The position numbers and the translations under genes are program-made. Below are positions 24,139-32,692 of a DNA stretch of 64,000 nucleotides, in pieces (positions within the stretch are counted from its first letter, which is position 1; the number at the start of each line of letters is the position of its first letter). The DNA lies in assembly GCA_016716235.1 (NCBI GenBank), contig JADJWS010000001.1, forward strand, positions 1,302,001-1,366,000, in the 5' to 3' direction. Origin of the DNA: Candidatus Defluviilinea gracilis. GTDB taxonomy: Bacteria; Chloroflexota; Anaerolineae; Anaerolineales; Villigracilaceae. The notes under the pieces were generated by a model. It was not told where the DNA came from. It ran no database searches and saw nothing but the letters and a program-made list of their open reading frames with translations.

Positions 24139-25542
24139 ATGACAAAAACTTTATTCCAAAAAATATGGGATTCGCACGTTGTGACCGAACAAGTCGACGC
24201 GCCTGCGGTTCTTTACATTGACCTGCATCTGGTTCACGAAGTGACATCGCCTCAAGCCTTTACAGGACTTCGCCAGCGCGGACTCAAAGTGCGCCGACCT
24301 GAAAAGACTCTGGCGACGATGGATCATTCGATTCCGACCACGCCTCTGCATGTTCCCATGACTGACGCATTAGCCGCCGCCCAGATCAAGCAGATGGAAG
24401 TCAACGCCGCGGAATTCGGGATCGAATTGCACGGCATGACTAGCCCGCATCGCGGCATCGTTCACGTCATCGGACCTGAACTCGGGCGCACGCAACCAGG
24501 CATGACCATCGTCTGCGGCGATAGTCACACCGCCACGCATGGCGCATTCGGCGCGTTGGCGTTTGGCATCGGCACAAGCGAAGTGGAACACGTCCTTGCG
24601 ACTCAATGTCTCTTGCAAAAGAAACCCAAAACGTACGAAGTGAGAGTGGATGGAAAACTATCGAGCGGCGTTTCAGCCAAAGATATCATCCTCGCGCTCA
24701 TCGCCAAGATCGGAGTCGGCGGCGGGACGGGTCACGTCTTTGAATATACGGGCGAAGCGATTCGCGGATTGTCCATGGAACAACGCATGACGATTTGTAA
24801 CATGTCCATTGAAGGCGGAGCGCGGGCGGGCATGATCGCTCCCGATGAAACGACGTTTGAATATTTATATGGAAGAGAGTTCGCCCCCAAAGGCGCGGAG
24901 TGGGATAAAGCCGTTGCCAAGTGGAAGTCACTGCCCAGCGATGAAGGCGCGGCGTACGACAAGTCCATCACGCTCGACGCCTCCGAACTTGAACCGATGA
25001 TTACCTACGGGACGAACCCAGGCATGGGCATGAGGATCACAGACCGCATCCCAACGGTTGAATCGTTCAGCGAGTCATCGCAAAAAGCCGCGTTCGAGAA
25101 AGCCATGAATTACATGGGACTCCAACCTGGTCAATCGCTGTTAGGTCAAAAAGTGGACGTGGTCTTTATCGGCTCATGCACCAACTCACGCATCTCGGAT
25201 CTGCGTCTCGCCGCCGCGTTTCTCAAAGGGAAGAAAGTTTCAGAAAGCACGCGCGTGATGGTCGTCCCTGGTTCGCAGGATGTGAAGAAGCAGGCAGAAC
25301 AGGAAGGGCTTGATAAAGTCTTCAAAGAATCTGGCGCAGAATGGCGCGAGGCGGGATGCTCGTCGTGTATCGCAATGAATGCAGATGTGATTCCAGCAGG
25401 TCAATATTGTGTGAGTACGTCAAATAGAAACTTTGAAGGCAGGCAAGGGAAAGGCTCGCGCACGTTTCTGGCGAGTCCCATCACTGCGGCGGCAACGGCG
25501 ATTCATGGCGTGGTCACTGATCCAAGAGTAATGTTGAGTTGA
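24139..25542 (+). CDS. leuC: 3-isopropylmalate dehydratase, large subunit
   Basis: 467 aa, aconitase superfamily. The cluster cysteines lie in VFIGSCTNSRISDLR (about residue 347) and GCSSCIAMN (about 410). VCGDSHTATHGAFGALAFGI is the conserved early block. With LeuD it isomerises 2-isopropylmalate, and in the citramalate route it would also handle citramalate made by CimA. The stop is 1 base before the methyltransferase ATG. Confidence 0.95.
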   Translation: MTKTLFQKIWDSHVVTEQVDAPAVLYIDLHLVHEVTSPQAFTGLRQRGLKVRRPEKTLATMDHSIPTTPLHVPMTDALAAAQIKQMEVNAAEFGIELHGMTSPHRGIVHVIGPELGRTQPGMTIVCGDSHTATHGAFGALAFGIGTSEVEHVLATQCLLQKKPKTYEVRVDGKLSSGVSAKDIILALIAKIGVGGGTGHVFEYTGEAIRGLSMEQRMTICNMSIEGGARAGMIAPDETTFEYLYGREFAPKGAEWDKAVAKWKSLPSDEGAAYDKSITLDASELEPMITYGTNPGMGMRITDRIPTVESFSESSQKAAFEKAMNYMGLQPGQSLLGQKVDVVFIGSCTNSRISDLRLAAAFLKGKKVSESTRVMVVPGSQDVKKQAEQEGLDKVFKESGAEWREAGCSSCIAMNADVIPAGQYCVSTSNRNFEGRQGKGSRTFLASPITAAATAIHGVVTDPRVMLS

Positions 25543-25543
25543 C

Positions 25544-26269
25544 ATGGTCACAGACGAAATTTGGAAGTTACCCGCCATTGTGAACCGCTTTCTGTCTTAC
25601 CGTGCCGCCATCCCGTTGGCGCAGGAACAGATCGGCGTAATGATGTCAATTCTCAAAACGCGAAAACAACCCATCCAACGTTTTCTTGATTTGGGTTGCG
25701 GTGATGGAATTCTGGGCGCGGCGATCTTGGGCGAATATCCATCGGCTCGCGGAGTTTTCGCCGACTTCTCAGAGCCGATGCTTGAACAAGCTTGCGATGG
25801 TCTCAAGGAATATGCGAGTCAACTCAAATTTGAGAATCTCGATTATGGCGACAAGGCTTGGGTGAATCAAATCAGCCTGCAAGGTCCGTTTGATGCGATT
25901 GTGTCTGGCTACTCCATTCATCATCAGCCCGATCAACGCAAGCGCGAAATTTATCAAGAAATTTTTTCATTGCTCGAACCGAACGGCTGGTTCATCAACA
26001 TCGAACACATTGCCGCCGAATCGCAACTTGCGGTGGACTTGTTCAATCAACATGTGGTTGACGCTCGTTTCGCGATCGAACGATCAAGCGGCGGAACAAA
26101 GACCCGTCAGGAAATTTCAGACATCTTCATGAACCGCCCAGATAAAGACACGAATATTCTTTTGTCTGTAAGTACACAATGCGATTGGCTGCGCGAGATC
26201 GGCTACGAAGAAGTAGATTGCTATTTCCGTATCTATGAACTCGCAGTGTTCGGCGGCCGCAAATCGTAA
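25544..26269 (+). CDS. Class I SAM-dependent methyltransferase inside the leu operon
   Basis: 241 aa. The SAM site is FLDLGCGDGILGAAIL (about 45-60), with the acidic loop ARGVFADFSEPMLEQA and post-motif DAIVSGYSIHHQ. It is a Rossmann methyltransferase of unknown substrate. The ATG follows the leuC stop by one base, so it is translationally coupled to leuC and split from leuD by a short heptad repeat. No step of leucine synthesis needs a methyltransferase. Confidence 0.8.
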   Translation: MVTDEIWKLPAIVNRFLSYRAAIPLAQEQIGVMMSILKTRKQPIQRFLDLGCGDGILGAAILGEYPSARGVFADFSEPMLEQACDGLKEYASQLKFENLDYGDKAWVNQISLQGPFDAIVSGYSIHHQPDQRKREIYQEIFSLLEPNGWFINIEHIAAESQLAVDLFNQHVVDARFAIERSSGGTKTRQEISDIFMNRPDKDTNILLSVSTQCDWLREIGYEEVDCYFRIYELAVFGGRKS

Positions 26270-26310
26270 ATCGAAAATCGTAAATCGTAAATCCAAAATC
26301 GGAAATCAAA
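26266..26310. repeat. Direct heptad tandem repeat (aaatcgt)
   Basis: About six degenerate units of aaatcgt/aaatcga/aaatcca in a row between the methyltransferase and leuD; the first overlaps the methyltransferase stop. Direct, not inverted. Confidence 0.8.
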
Positions 26311-26892
26311 ATGGCACAATTCACAACTCTCACCTCCCGCATGATCGCCCTGCCCGTCAACGACATTGACACAGACCAGATCATCCCCGCGCAATTTCTC
26401 AAAGTCACCGACAAGAACGGGCTCGCCGACGCGCTCTTTTATCACTGGCGTTACAACGACGATAAATCGCCGAAAGAAGATTTCATCATCAACAAGCCCG
26501 AGTCGCAGGGGGCGCAAATTTTATTGGCAGGCGACAACTTCGGTTGCGGCTCGAGCCGCGAGCACGCGCCGTGGGCGCTCACCAGTTACGGCTTCCGCGC
26601 CGTCATCTCCACATCCTTTGCGGATATTTTCCGCAACAACGCGTTGAAGAACGGACTCATTCCCATCGTCGTGGATGACGCGACTCACAAGATGCTCTTC
26701 GACCTCTTTGAAGAAGCGCCTCGCGCCGACCTGACAGTTGATCTGGCTACCCAGACTTTATCCTACCCTGGAGGTTCGCTCACTTTCCCGATTGATTCGT
26801 TCAGCAAAACGTGTCTACTCAATGGGGTGGATGAGTTGGGCTACATCATGGGATTCGAGAAGGAGATCTCCGCGTTTGAAGCGGGTCAATAA
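26311..26892 (+). CDS. leuD: 3-isopropylmalate dehydratase, small subunit
   Basis: 193 aa. Shows LPVNDIDTDQIIPAQFLK, the swivelling-domain signature GDNFGCGSSREHAPWAL (about 75-91) and NNALKNGLIPIVV. Partner of LeuC. The upstream heptad repeat leaves no proper Shine-Dalgarno (aatcaaaATG), an unusual start context shared with aroA and aroE. Confidence 0.94.
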   Translation: MAQFTTLTSRMIALPVNDIDTDQIIPAQFLKVTDKNGLADALFYHWRYNDDKSPKEDFIINKPESQGAQILLAGDNFGCGSSREHAPWALTSYGFRAVISTSFADIFRNNALKNGLIPIVVDDATHKMLFDLFEEAPRADLTVDLATQTLSYPGGSLTFPIDSFSKTCLLNGVDELGYIMGFEKEISAFEAGQ

Positions 26893-26967
26893 TTCATACT
26901 TCGTACTGCGTACTTCGTATTACGTAGTACGCAGTACGAAGTACCTTGTAACGTGTAACAGGTAACA
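26893..26967. repeat. 7-bp-period repeat (acttcgt, actgcgt, gcagtac words)
   Basis: Heptads of acttcgt/actgcgt turn into gtacgcagtacgaagtac, then gtaacgtgtaac units. Fills the leuD-cimA gap; no clear ribosome site before cimA. Confidence 0.75.
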
Positions 26968-26968
26968 C

Positions 26969-28531
26969 ATGACTTTACCCCTCATCCAAATCTACGACAC
27001 CACCCTCCGCGACGGCACCCAATCCGAAGGCTTCACGCTTTCGGGCAATGACAAGATTCGCATCGCGCAAAAACTGGACGAACTTGGAGTCGCTTTCATT
27101 GAAGGCGGCTGGCCTGGCTCGAACCCAAAGGATGTGGAGTTCTTCGAGCGCGCGCGCGATATGCCATGGAAGAATTCGCTCATCGCCGCGTTCGGTTCCA
27201 CGTGCCGCGTCAAAGGCGGACCTGAGGACGATGCCAACATCAAAGCCCTGCTCGATTCGCAAACGCCCGTCTGCACCATCTTCGGCAAAACGTGGACTCT
27301 GCACGTCAAAGAAGTGTTGCTGACCACGCTCGAGGATAACTTGCGGATCATCGAACAATCGGTCGCGTATCTCAAAGCCAACGGCAAGCGTGTGATTTAT
27401 GATGCGGAACATTTCTTCGACGGCTACAAAACGGATTCCTCATATGCCCTCGAAACTCTCCGCGCCGCGATTCGCGGAGGAGCCGAGATAGTTGTGTTGT
27501 GCGATACGAACGGCGGCACAATGCCCTGGGAGGTCGAATCAATTGTTAGCGTGGTGAAAGAGGCGATTGCTCATCCGTTTGGGATTCACACGCATAACGA
27601 TTCGGAATGTGCCGTTGTCAATTCGTTGATCGCCATCCGCGCAGGCGCGGTTCAAGTGCAAGGCACGATCAACGGAGTCGGCGAACGATGCGGCAATGCG
27701 AATCTCGTGTCCATCATGGCAGACCTTGAGTTGAAGATGGGTTATCCGTGTTTGCCTGAAGGGAATATTCAGCATTTGTACGACTTGTCCCATTTTGTGG
27801 CGGAGGTGGCGAACATCACTCCCGATGAGCATTTGCCGTTCGTTGGGAAATCGGCATTCGCGCACAAAGGCGGCGTGCATGTGGCGGCGATGCGACGTAA
27901 CGCGCAATCGTATCAACACGTGGAGCCTGAACTCGTCGGCAACAAAATGCGCGTCGTGGTTTCGGACCTGTCGGGTCGCGGAAATTTGCTCAGCAAAGCC
28001 GAAGAACACGGCGTGGAAGTGGAAAGCGCGGAAGTCTTGCCCGTGTTGAACGAGATCAAAGAGCTCGAAGCGCGCGGATTTTCATTCGAAGCCGCCGAAG
28101 CCTCTGTTGCCATGATGTTGAAGCGCCAGGAATACGGCTACAAACCTCCGTTTGAATTGGTGGATTTTTTCGTCAACGTGGAGCATCGAGATGGGCGCGG
28201 CACGTTCGCCGAAGCGACGGTCAAGGTGAAGGTGCAGGGCGAACTGCTTCACACGGCGGCGGAGGGGAACGGTCCCGTCAACGCGCTTGATCTGGCATTG
28301 CGCAAAGCGTTGGCTGGGTATTATCCGCAAATTCAAAAGTTTCATCTGTCCGATTACAAAGTGAGAATTTTGGATTCGGATCACGGCACGGAAGCCATCA
28401 CCCGCGTGTTGATTGACACGCGCAATTCAACCTCGCGCTGGAGCACGGTCGGCGCGAGCACCAACATCATCGAAGCCTCCTGGCGCGCGCTGGCTGATTC
28501 GATGGAGTATGGGTTGATGGTGGCTCATTAG
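26969..28531 (+). CDS. cimA: (R)-citramalate synthase
   Basis: 520 aa. IQIYDTTLRDGTQSEGFTLS and the GGWPGSNPKDVEFF block mark the CimA branch of the isopropylmalate-synthase family, distinct from the LeuA at 22408. HTHNDSECAVVNSLIAIRAG and the C-terminal LeuA_dimer region (about 400-515) follow. It makes citramalate from pyruvate and acetyl-CoA, which LeuCD and LeuB turn into 2-oxobutyrate for isoleucine. No threonine deaminase is in the window, consistent with this route. Confidence 0.93.
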   Translation: MTLPLIQIYDTTLRDGTQSEGFTLSGNDKIRIAQKLDELGVAFIEGGWPGSNPKDVEFFERARDMPWKNSLIAAFGSTCRVKGGPEDDANIKALLDSQTPVCTIFGKTWTLHVKEVLLTTLEDNLRIIEQSVAYLKANGKRVIYDAEHFFDGYKTDSSYALETLRAAIRGGAEIVVLCDTNGGTMPWEVESIVSVVKEAIAHPFGIHTHNDSECAVVNSLIAIRAGAVQVQGTINGVGERCGNANLVSIMADLELKMGYPCLPEGNIQHLYDLSHFVAEVANITPDEHLPFVGKSAFAHKGGVHVAAMRRNAQSYQHVEPELVGNKMRVVVSDLSGRGNLLSKAEEHGVEVESAEVLPVLNEIKELEARGFSFEAAEASVAMMLKRQEYGYKPPFELVDFFVNVEHRDGRGTFAEATVKVKVQGELLHTAAEGNGPVNALDLALRKALAGYYPQIQKFHLSDYKVRILDSDHGTEAITRVLIDTRNSTSRWSTVGASTNIIEASWRALADSMEYGLMVAH

Positions 28532-28590
28532 CGTTTTACGAAATACGCAGTACGCAGTTGTGTATTGCGTATTTCGTACTGCGTAAAAAC
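28532..28590. repeat. Inverted repeat (aaatacgcagtacgc / gcgtatttcgtactgcg)
   Basis: gttttacgaaatacgcag opposes gcgtatttcgtactgcgta; same heptad words as 6722-6771. Confidence 0.75.
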
Positions 28591-28604
28591 CATTGGAGAT
28601 TCAC

Positions 28605-29702
28605 TTGGAATATAAAATCACCCTCCTCCCAGGCGACGGCATTGGACCCGAAGTTGTGCATGAGGCAACTCGCGTGTTGGATGTCGTTGCGAAAAAATTT
28701 AACCACACCTTCAACTTTCAAGAACGATTGATGGGCGGTTGTTCGATTGATAAATATGGTTCATCTTTAACTGATGAATCTCTTGCCGATTGCAAATCAT
28801 CGGATGCAGTTTTGCTTGGCGCGGTGGGCGGACCGAAATGGGATGACCCGAACGCGAAAGACCGCCCCGAACGCGGACTGCTCGCGCTGCGCAAAGGTCT
28901 CGGCGTGTTTGCGAATCTGCGCCCCGTCAAAGTGCATCCCGCGCTGATCGAGTCGTCGCCGCTCAAGCCTGAGAAACTCAACGGCGTGGACATCCTCGTC
29001 ATCCGCGAGTTGACGGGCGGGCTGTATTTCGGTCAACCCAAAATGCGCGAGATGCGCGATGGCAAGCAGTACGCGGTCGACACGCTGGAATATTATGATT
29101 ACGAGATCAAGCGCATCATCGAACTCGCATTCGAACTTGCAAAGAACAGGAGGAAGAAAGTCACCTCGGTGGATAAAGCCAACGTCTTGGAATCGTCTCG
29201 GCTGTGGAGACAGATCGCTTCAAACGTCGGGACGGCTGATCCAGCCATTCAGCTTGAGCACACGCTTGTAGATACCGCTTCGATGAAGTTGATCACATCC
29301 CCAGCCTCGTTCGATGTTGTCGTCACCGAGAACATGTTCGGCGATATTCTCACGGATGAGGCTTCGGTGCTGGCGGGTTCGATGGGGATGTTGCCGTCGG
29401 CTAGTTTGGGCGAACCAGCCTCCCCGTCGGAGAAAGAAGCGAGGATGGGTCTGTATGAACCGATCCACGGCTCCGCTCCCGACATCGCGGGGCAGGGAAT
29501 CGCGAATCCAGTTGGCACAATCCTGTCTGCGGCGATGATGCTGCGTCACTCGTTCAAGTTGGACGCGGAGGCGGAGTCGATCGAACAGGCTGTGGACTGC
29601 GCGATCACCGATGGCGCGCGGACGGTTGACCTCGGCGGCGCGTTGAAGACTTGTGAGATGACGGATGAGGTTTTAAAGAGATTGTATGCATTCTGCGACT
29701 GA
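28605..29702 (+). CDS. leuB: 3-isopropylmalate dehydrogenase
   Basis: 365 aa from TTG 28605, which has GGAG 7 bases upstream; an upstream TTG at 28593 would remove that spacing. ITLLPGDGIGPEVV, the substrate arginines in RELTGGLYFGQPK and metal aspartates in NMFGDILTDEAS define the family. EPIHGSAPDIAGQGIANP binds NAD. It oxidises and decarboxylates 3-isopropylmalate, and 3-methylmalate in the citramalate route. Confidence 0.94.
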   Translation: MEYKITLLPGDGIGPEVVHEATRVLDVVAKKFNHTFNFQERLMGGCSIDKYGSSLTDESLADCKSSDAVLLGAVGGPKWDDPNAKDRPERGLLALRKGLGVFANLRPVKVHPALIESSPLKPEKLNGVDILVIRELTGGLYFGQPKMREMRDGKQYAVDTLEYYDYEIKRIIELAFELAKNRRKKVTSVDKANVLESSRLWRQIASNVGTADPAIQLEHTLVDTASMKLITSPASFDVVVTENMFGDILTDEASVLAGSMGMLPSASLGEPASPSEKEARMGLYEPIHGSAPDIAGQGIANPVGTILSAAMMLRHSFKLDAEAESIEQAVDCAITDGARTVDLGGALKTCEMTDEVLKRLYAFCD

Positions 29703-29737
29703 AGTCGCAACTACGAAAACAAAAAGGAGATTGAGCG

Positions 29738-30658
29738 ATGGGCATGGAATCGAAATTTATTTGGAAGAACGGCGAACTCGTGCCGTTTGAACAGGCGACA
29801 CTGCATTTTCTGACGCCCGCTTTGCATTATGGCGCGGCGGTGTTCGAGGGCATTCGCGCGTATAACACGCCGAAGGGACCCGCGATTTTTCGTCTGCGCG
29901 AACATGTGGAACGATTATTTGATTCGGCGCGCGTGTTGGGCTTTCGCGAAATTCCATGGAGCGTGGAAGAGGCGATCAAGGCGCATAAAGATACGGTGCG
30001 CGCCAACGGATTTACGGATTGTTATATCCGTCCGTTGATGTATTTGGACGGCGGCGGCTGGAATCTGAATGTGGATAAAGGCAAGCTTTCGATGATGATT
30101 GCGGTGTGGGAATGGTCGAATTACCTCGGCGAGGACGCGCTGGCAAAAGGCATTCGCGCCAATATCTCTTCGTTCACTCGTCATCATCCGAATATTTCGA
30201 TGACGAAGGCGAAGATCGCTGGCAATTATGTGAACAGCATTTTGGCGAAAACGGAATCGGAACGGCTGGGTTTTCAGGAAGCCATCATGCTCGATCCGCA
30301 AGGGTATATCGCCGAATGCACGGGTGAGAATTTATTTGTCGTGCGCGATGGGAAGATCGTCACGCCCTCCACCGCGCCGATCCTGGAGGGCATTACGCGC
30401 CAGTCGGTTTATACGATTGCCACGGATTTGGGGTATGAAGTTGCCGAAGCGCCAGTCTCACGCGACCAACTGTATAATGCCGACGAAGTGTTTGTCTGCG
30501 GCAGCGCCGCGGAGGTGATCGGTCTGTGCGAGATCGATTTCCGCGCGATTGGCGACGGGAAATCTGGGAAAATTACGCGCGAGATCCAAAACGTGTATCA
30601 CGATGCGATCCGCGGGAAGGTGAAGAAGTATGAGGGGTGGTGTGATTTCGTTGGATAA
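29738..30658 (+). CDS. ilvE: Branched-chain amino acid aminotransferase
   Basis: 306 aa, fold-type IV PLP enzyme. HYGAAVFEGIRAY at the N terminus, the PLP lysine in SMTKAKIAGNYVNSILAK (about residue 155) and the late EVFVCGSAAEVIGL block fit IlvE. It performs the last step to Val, Leu and Ile. An AAGGAGAT site precedes it. A cgcgaag-family inverted repeat (30668-30742) follows and is the probable end of the operon. Confidence 0.94.
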   Translation: MGMESKFIWKNGELVPFEQATLHFLTPALHYGAAVFEGIRAYNTPKGPAIFRLREHVERLFDSARVLGFREIPWSVEEAIKAHKDTVRANGFTDCYIRPLMYLDGGGWNLNVDKGKLSMMIAVWEWSNYLGEDALAKGIRANISSFTRHHPNISMTKAKIAGNYVNSILAKTESERLGFQEAIMLDPQGYIAECTGENLFVVRDGKIVTPSTAPILEGITRQSVYTIATDLGYEVAEAPVSRDQLYNADEVFVCGSAAEVIGLCEIDFRAIGDGKSGKITREIQNVYHDAIRGKVKKYEGWCDFVG

Positions 30659-30667
30659 AATAGTTAA

Positions 30668-30742
30668 AAAATGAACCGCGAAGGTCGCTAAGAACGCGAA
30701 GAAAACCTTTTCTTCTTAGAGATCTTCGCGTTCTTGGCGGTT
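30668..30742. repeat. Inverted repeat, cgcgaag family
   Basis: aaccgcgaaggtcgctaag opposes cttcgcgttcttggcggtt behind ilvE. Confidence 0.75.
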
Positions 30743-30770
30743 AATAAATCTGCGGAAAAATTTTTGGGGC

Positions 30771-30776
30771 TATAAT
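30771..30776 (+). promoter_or_regulatory. -10 box 7 bases before a start codon
   Basis: TATAAT at 30771-30776, ATG at 30784. Implies a leaderless transcript; no clear -35. Confidence 0.4.
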
Positions 30777-30783
30777 CAGCTTC

Positions 30784-31320
30784 ATGTTCACAAAGAATTC
30801 CAGAAATCGCTACGACAAAAAGGATTCGCTGGAACTCGGTCGCCGCGCGGAGGATTCCTTTGCGCGGCTTGCGATTCGGCACGGATTCAAAGTCACGGCT
30901 TCGTCTGAAAAGGGAAATATTGACGAACATTTTGATTACGTCATCGAGCGGGATGGAAAGTCCCATAAAGTGGATGTGAAAAGTATCAAGCGCAAGTCAC
31001 GGGAGGACAAGGAACTTCAAGATGAATTTTTGTGGATCGAGTTACATAGTGTTCGGGAAAATAACAAAGGCTGGCTGTATGACGGCAAGGCAGACTTGAT
31101 CGCCTTCGAACTTGCCAATAGTTTCCGCATCGTAGACCGCATCGAACTGCTCGCCCTCGTCGAAAAACTCGTGGACTTCGACGCGAAAGTGGATTCACCA
31201 AAGGATGCGCTGTACAAAGTCTATTCGCGCACGTCGCGCCCCGATCTGTTGACGATGATCAAGTCGGAGGATTTATTGCAACTCCGTCATGCGGAGTGGG
31301 GGAAGCTCGGCGGGGATTGA
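30784..31320 (+). CDS. PD-(D/E)XK nuclease-like protein of unknown function
   Basis: 178 aa. LELGRRAEDSFARLAIRHGF, then DEHFDYVIERDGKSHKVDVK (about 47-66) resembles the restriction-endonuclease fold core: helix, D, about 17 residues, (D/E)xK with VDVK. The rest, including RPDLLTMIKSEDLLQL, is unfamiliar. First gene of the accessory block after the ilv-leu operon. Could be a nuclease or an inactive relative. It appears leaderless and is followed by its own terminator. Confidence 0.55.
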   Translation: MFTKNSRNRYDKKDSLELGRRAEDSFARLAIRHGFKVTASSEKGNIDEHFDYVIERDGKSHKVDVKSIKRKSREDKELQDEFLWIELHSVRENNKGWLYDGKADLIAFELANSFRIVDRIELLALVEKLVDFDAKVDSPKDALYKVYSRTSRPDLLTMIKSEDLLQLRHAEWGKLGGD

Positions 31321-31340
31321 AACCCCCCGCCTATTCTTAC

Positions 31341-31370
31341 AAAGCCCGCTAAAGCGGACTTTGTTTTGTT
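31341..31370 (+). terminator. Terminator after the PD-(D/E)XK-like gene
   Basis: AAAGcCCGC with GCGGaCTTT around a TAAA loop, then TTTTGTT. Confidence 0.65.
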
Positions 31371-31383
31371 GTATACTGTCTCT

Positions 31384-31638
31384 ATGCCTGCAAATAAGAC
31401 TTCCGTTTCAAAAGGCGACTCCCCTGAAAAATTGGGCGAATTCTGGGACAAGCAAGACTTCACCGAATTCGACGATCCCAACGCGCCTGATGTCGAGTTT
31501 CATGTTTCTGTTGCAATTCCCGTTGAGCCAGACTTACTTTCTGATATTGAAGAATTGGCACACAGGCGCGGAATCAACGTGGAAACCTTGGTCAATCTTT
31601 GGTTGAAGGAAAAACTTGTAGAGTCGAAGGTGGGGTAA
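31384..31638 (+). CDS. CopG-family antitoxin-like protein (orphan)
   Basis: 84 aa. KLGEFWDKQDFTEFDDPN matches the N-terminal FWDxxD segment of the CopG-antitoxin family, and the tail LLSDIEELAHRRGINVETLV is a ribbon-helix-helix-like DNA-binding segment. Such proteins normally pair with a BrnT/RelE-type toxin; no toxin-sized neighbour is recognisable. The start at 31384 is 6 bases after a TATACT box (31372-31377), so probably leaderless. A terminator follows. Confidence 0.65.
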   Translation: MPANKTSVSKGDSPEKLGEFWDKQDFTEFDDPNAPDVEFHVSVAIPVEPDLLSDIEELAHRRGINVETLVNLWLKEKLVESKVG

Positions 31639-31658
31639 CTTCATTGGGAATCGAGGAA

Positions 31659-31688
31659 CAGGCACATCAATTTGACGTGCCTGTTTTA
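31659..31688 (+). terminator. Terminator after the antitoxin gene
   Basis: caggcac (31659-31665) with gtgcctg (31677-31683), inner TCA/TGA, loop ATT, then TTTTATT. Confidence 0.7.
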
Positions 31689-31704
31689 TTGTATACTGCC
31701 CCAC

Positions 31705-32247
31705 ATGGAATCGATCATCACTGCCGTCAGTCTCAGTTCGGGACATACCTTCAGCAAGTCAACTCAAAAAAGTATCCGCCTGATCGCTGGCGTGGGCGTG
31801 GATGGGGACGCGCACTCGGGTGTCACGGTCAAGCATCGCTCCCGCGTCAAGCGTGACCCGACCCAGCCGAACCTGCGACAAGTCCATTTGATTCACGCGG
31901 AGTTGCACGATGAACTGAACGCGCAGGGATTCAACGTCTCGGCTGGGCAGATGGGGGAGAACATCACCACCCGCGGCGTGGACTTGCTCGGTCTGCCGAC
32001 AGGGACATGTCTGCATTTGGGGAAAGAGGCGGTGATTGAAATAACTGGTTTACGCAACCCGTGTTATCAGTTGGATGATTTTCAGAAAGGTTTGCTCAAA
32101 GCCTGCCTTGACCATGACGAAGAAGGAAATCTAATCCGCAAGGCGGGTGTGATGGGGATTGTGCTGGCAGGCGGCGATGTGTTCCCGAATGATTTGATTC
32201 GGGTTGAGTATCCAGAGGGGGAGTTTCGGTCGCTTCAGCCAGTCTAA
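31705..32247 (+). CDS. MOSC domain-containing protein
   Basis: 180 aa. Resembles stand-alone MOSC proteins: GVGVDGDAHSG near the start, QVHLIHAELHDEL, GQMGENITTRGVDLLGLP and the conserved cysteine in ITGLRNPCYQLDDF. The family is tied to molybdenum-cofactor sulfur transfer and detoxification; the substrate is unknown. ATG 31705 stands 7 bases after TATACT (31692-31697), so the mRNA is probably leaderless. Confidence 0.82.
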   Translation: MESIITAVSLSSGHTFSKSTQKSIRLIAGVGVDGDAHSGVTVKHRSRVKRDPTQPNLRQVHLIHAELHDELNAQGFNVSAGQMGENITTRGVDLLGLPTGTCLHLGKEAVIEITGLRNPCYQLDDFQKGLLKACLDHDEEGNLIRKAGVMGIVLAGGDVFPNDLIRVEYPEGEFRSLQPV

Positions 32248-32258
32248 GTCGAAGCGGG

Positions 32259-32678
32259 CTACCGAGCCTGATTTATGAGAAAAAGAATGTGATTTAATTT
32301 TCGAACGTACTTGCGCTTTTTGATTTCACATTCCCAGATTCTAATAACTTTCCACCCATTCCTTCTTAATTCCTTTGTTACAAAACCATCCCTCAGCTTG
32401 TTATGAAGGATTTTTTCTTTCCAATATTTATTGTTATGGCCAGGTTTGCGAATCCTGCAAGTGTGACCGTGCCAATAACATCCGTCGACAAACACGATAG
32501 TTTTATGTTTTGGGAATACAAAATCTGGTTTTCCAATTAGATTGACGTTTCGCCGCCATCCAGAAATCTTGAGTGATCTAAAAATACTTATAAGCGCAAG
32601 TTCGGTGGACTTATTGCCTTTCGAGCGGACCGCGCTCATTACTTGCGAACGTTTTTTCGCGTTAAAAACATCGGTCAT
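32259..32678 (-). CDS. vsr: Very short patch repair endonuclease
   Basis: 139 aa. MSAVRSKGNKSTEL, then KPDFVFPKHKTIVFVDGCYW and HGHTC, and the late RRNGWKVIRIWECEI are the conserved blocks of Vsr, which nicks 5' of T in T:G mismatches arising from deamination of 5-methylcytosine. It lies downstream of the cytosine methylase whose damage it would repair. The reading frame is AT-rich compared with the flanking operons, suggesting recent transfer. Confidence 0.9.
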   Translation of the reverse strand: MTDVFNAKKRSQVMSAVRSKGNKSTELALISIFRSLKISGWRRNVNLIGKPDFVFPKHKTIVFVDGCYWHGHTCRIRKPGHNNKYWKEKILHNKLRDGFVTKELRRNGWKVIRIWECEIKKRKYVRKLNHILFLINQAR

Positions 32679-32692
32679 AATACCGCTTCCGA

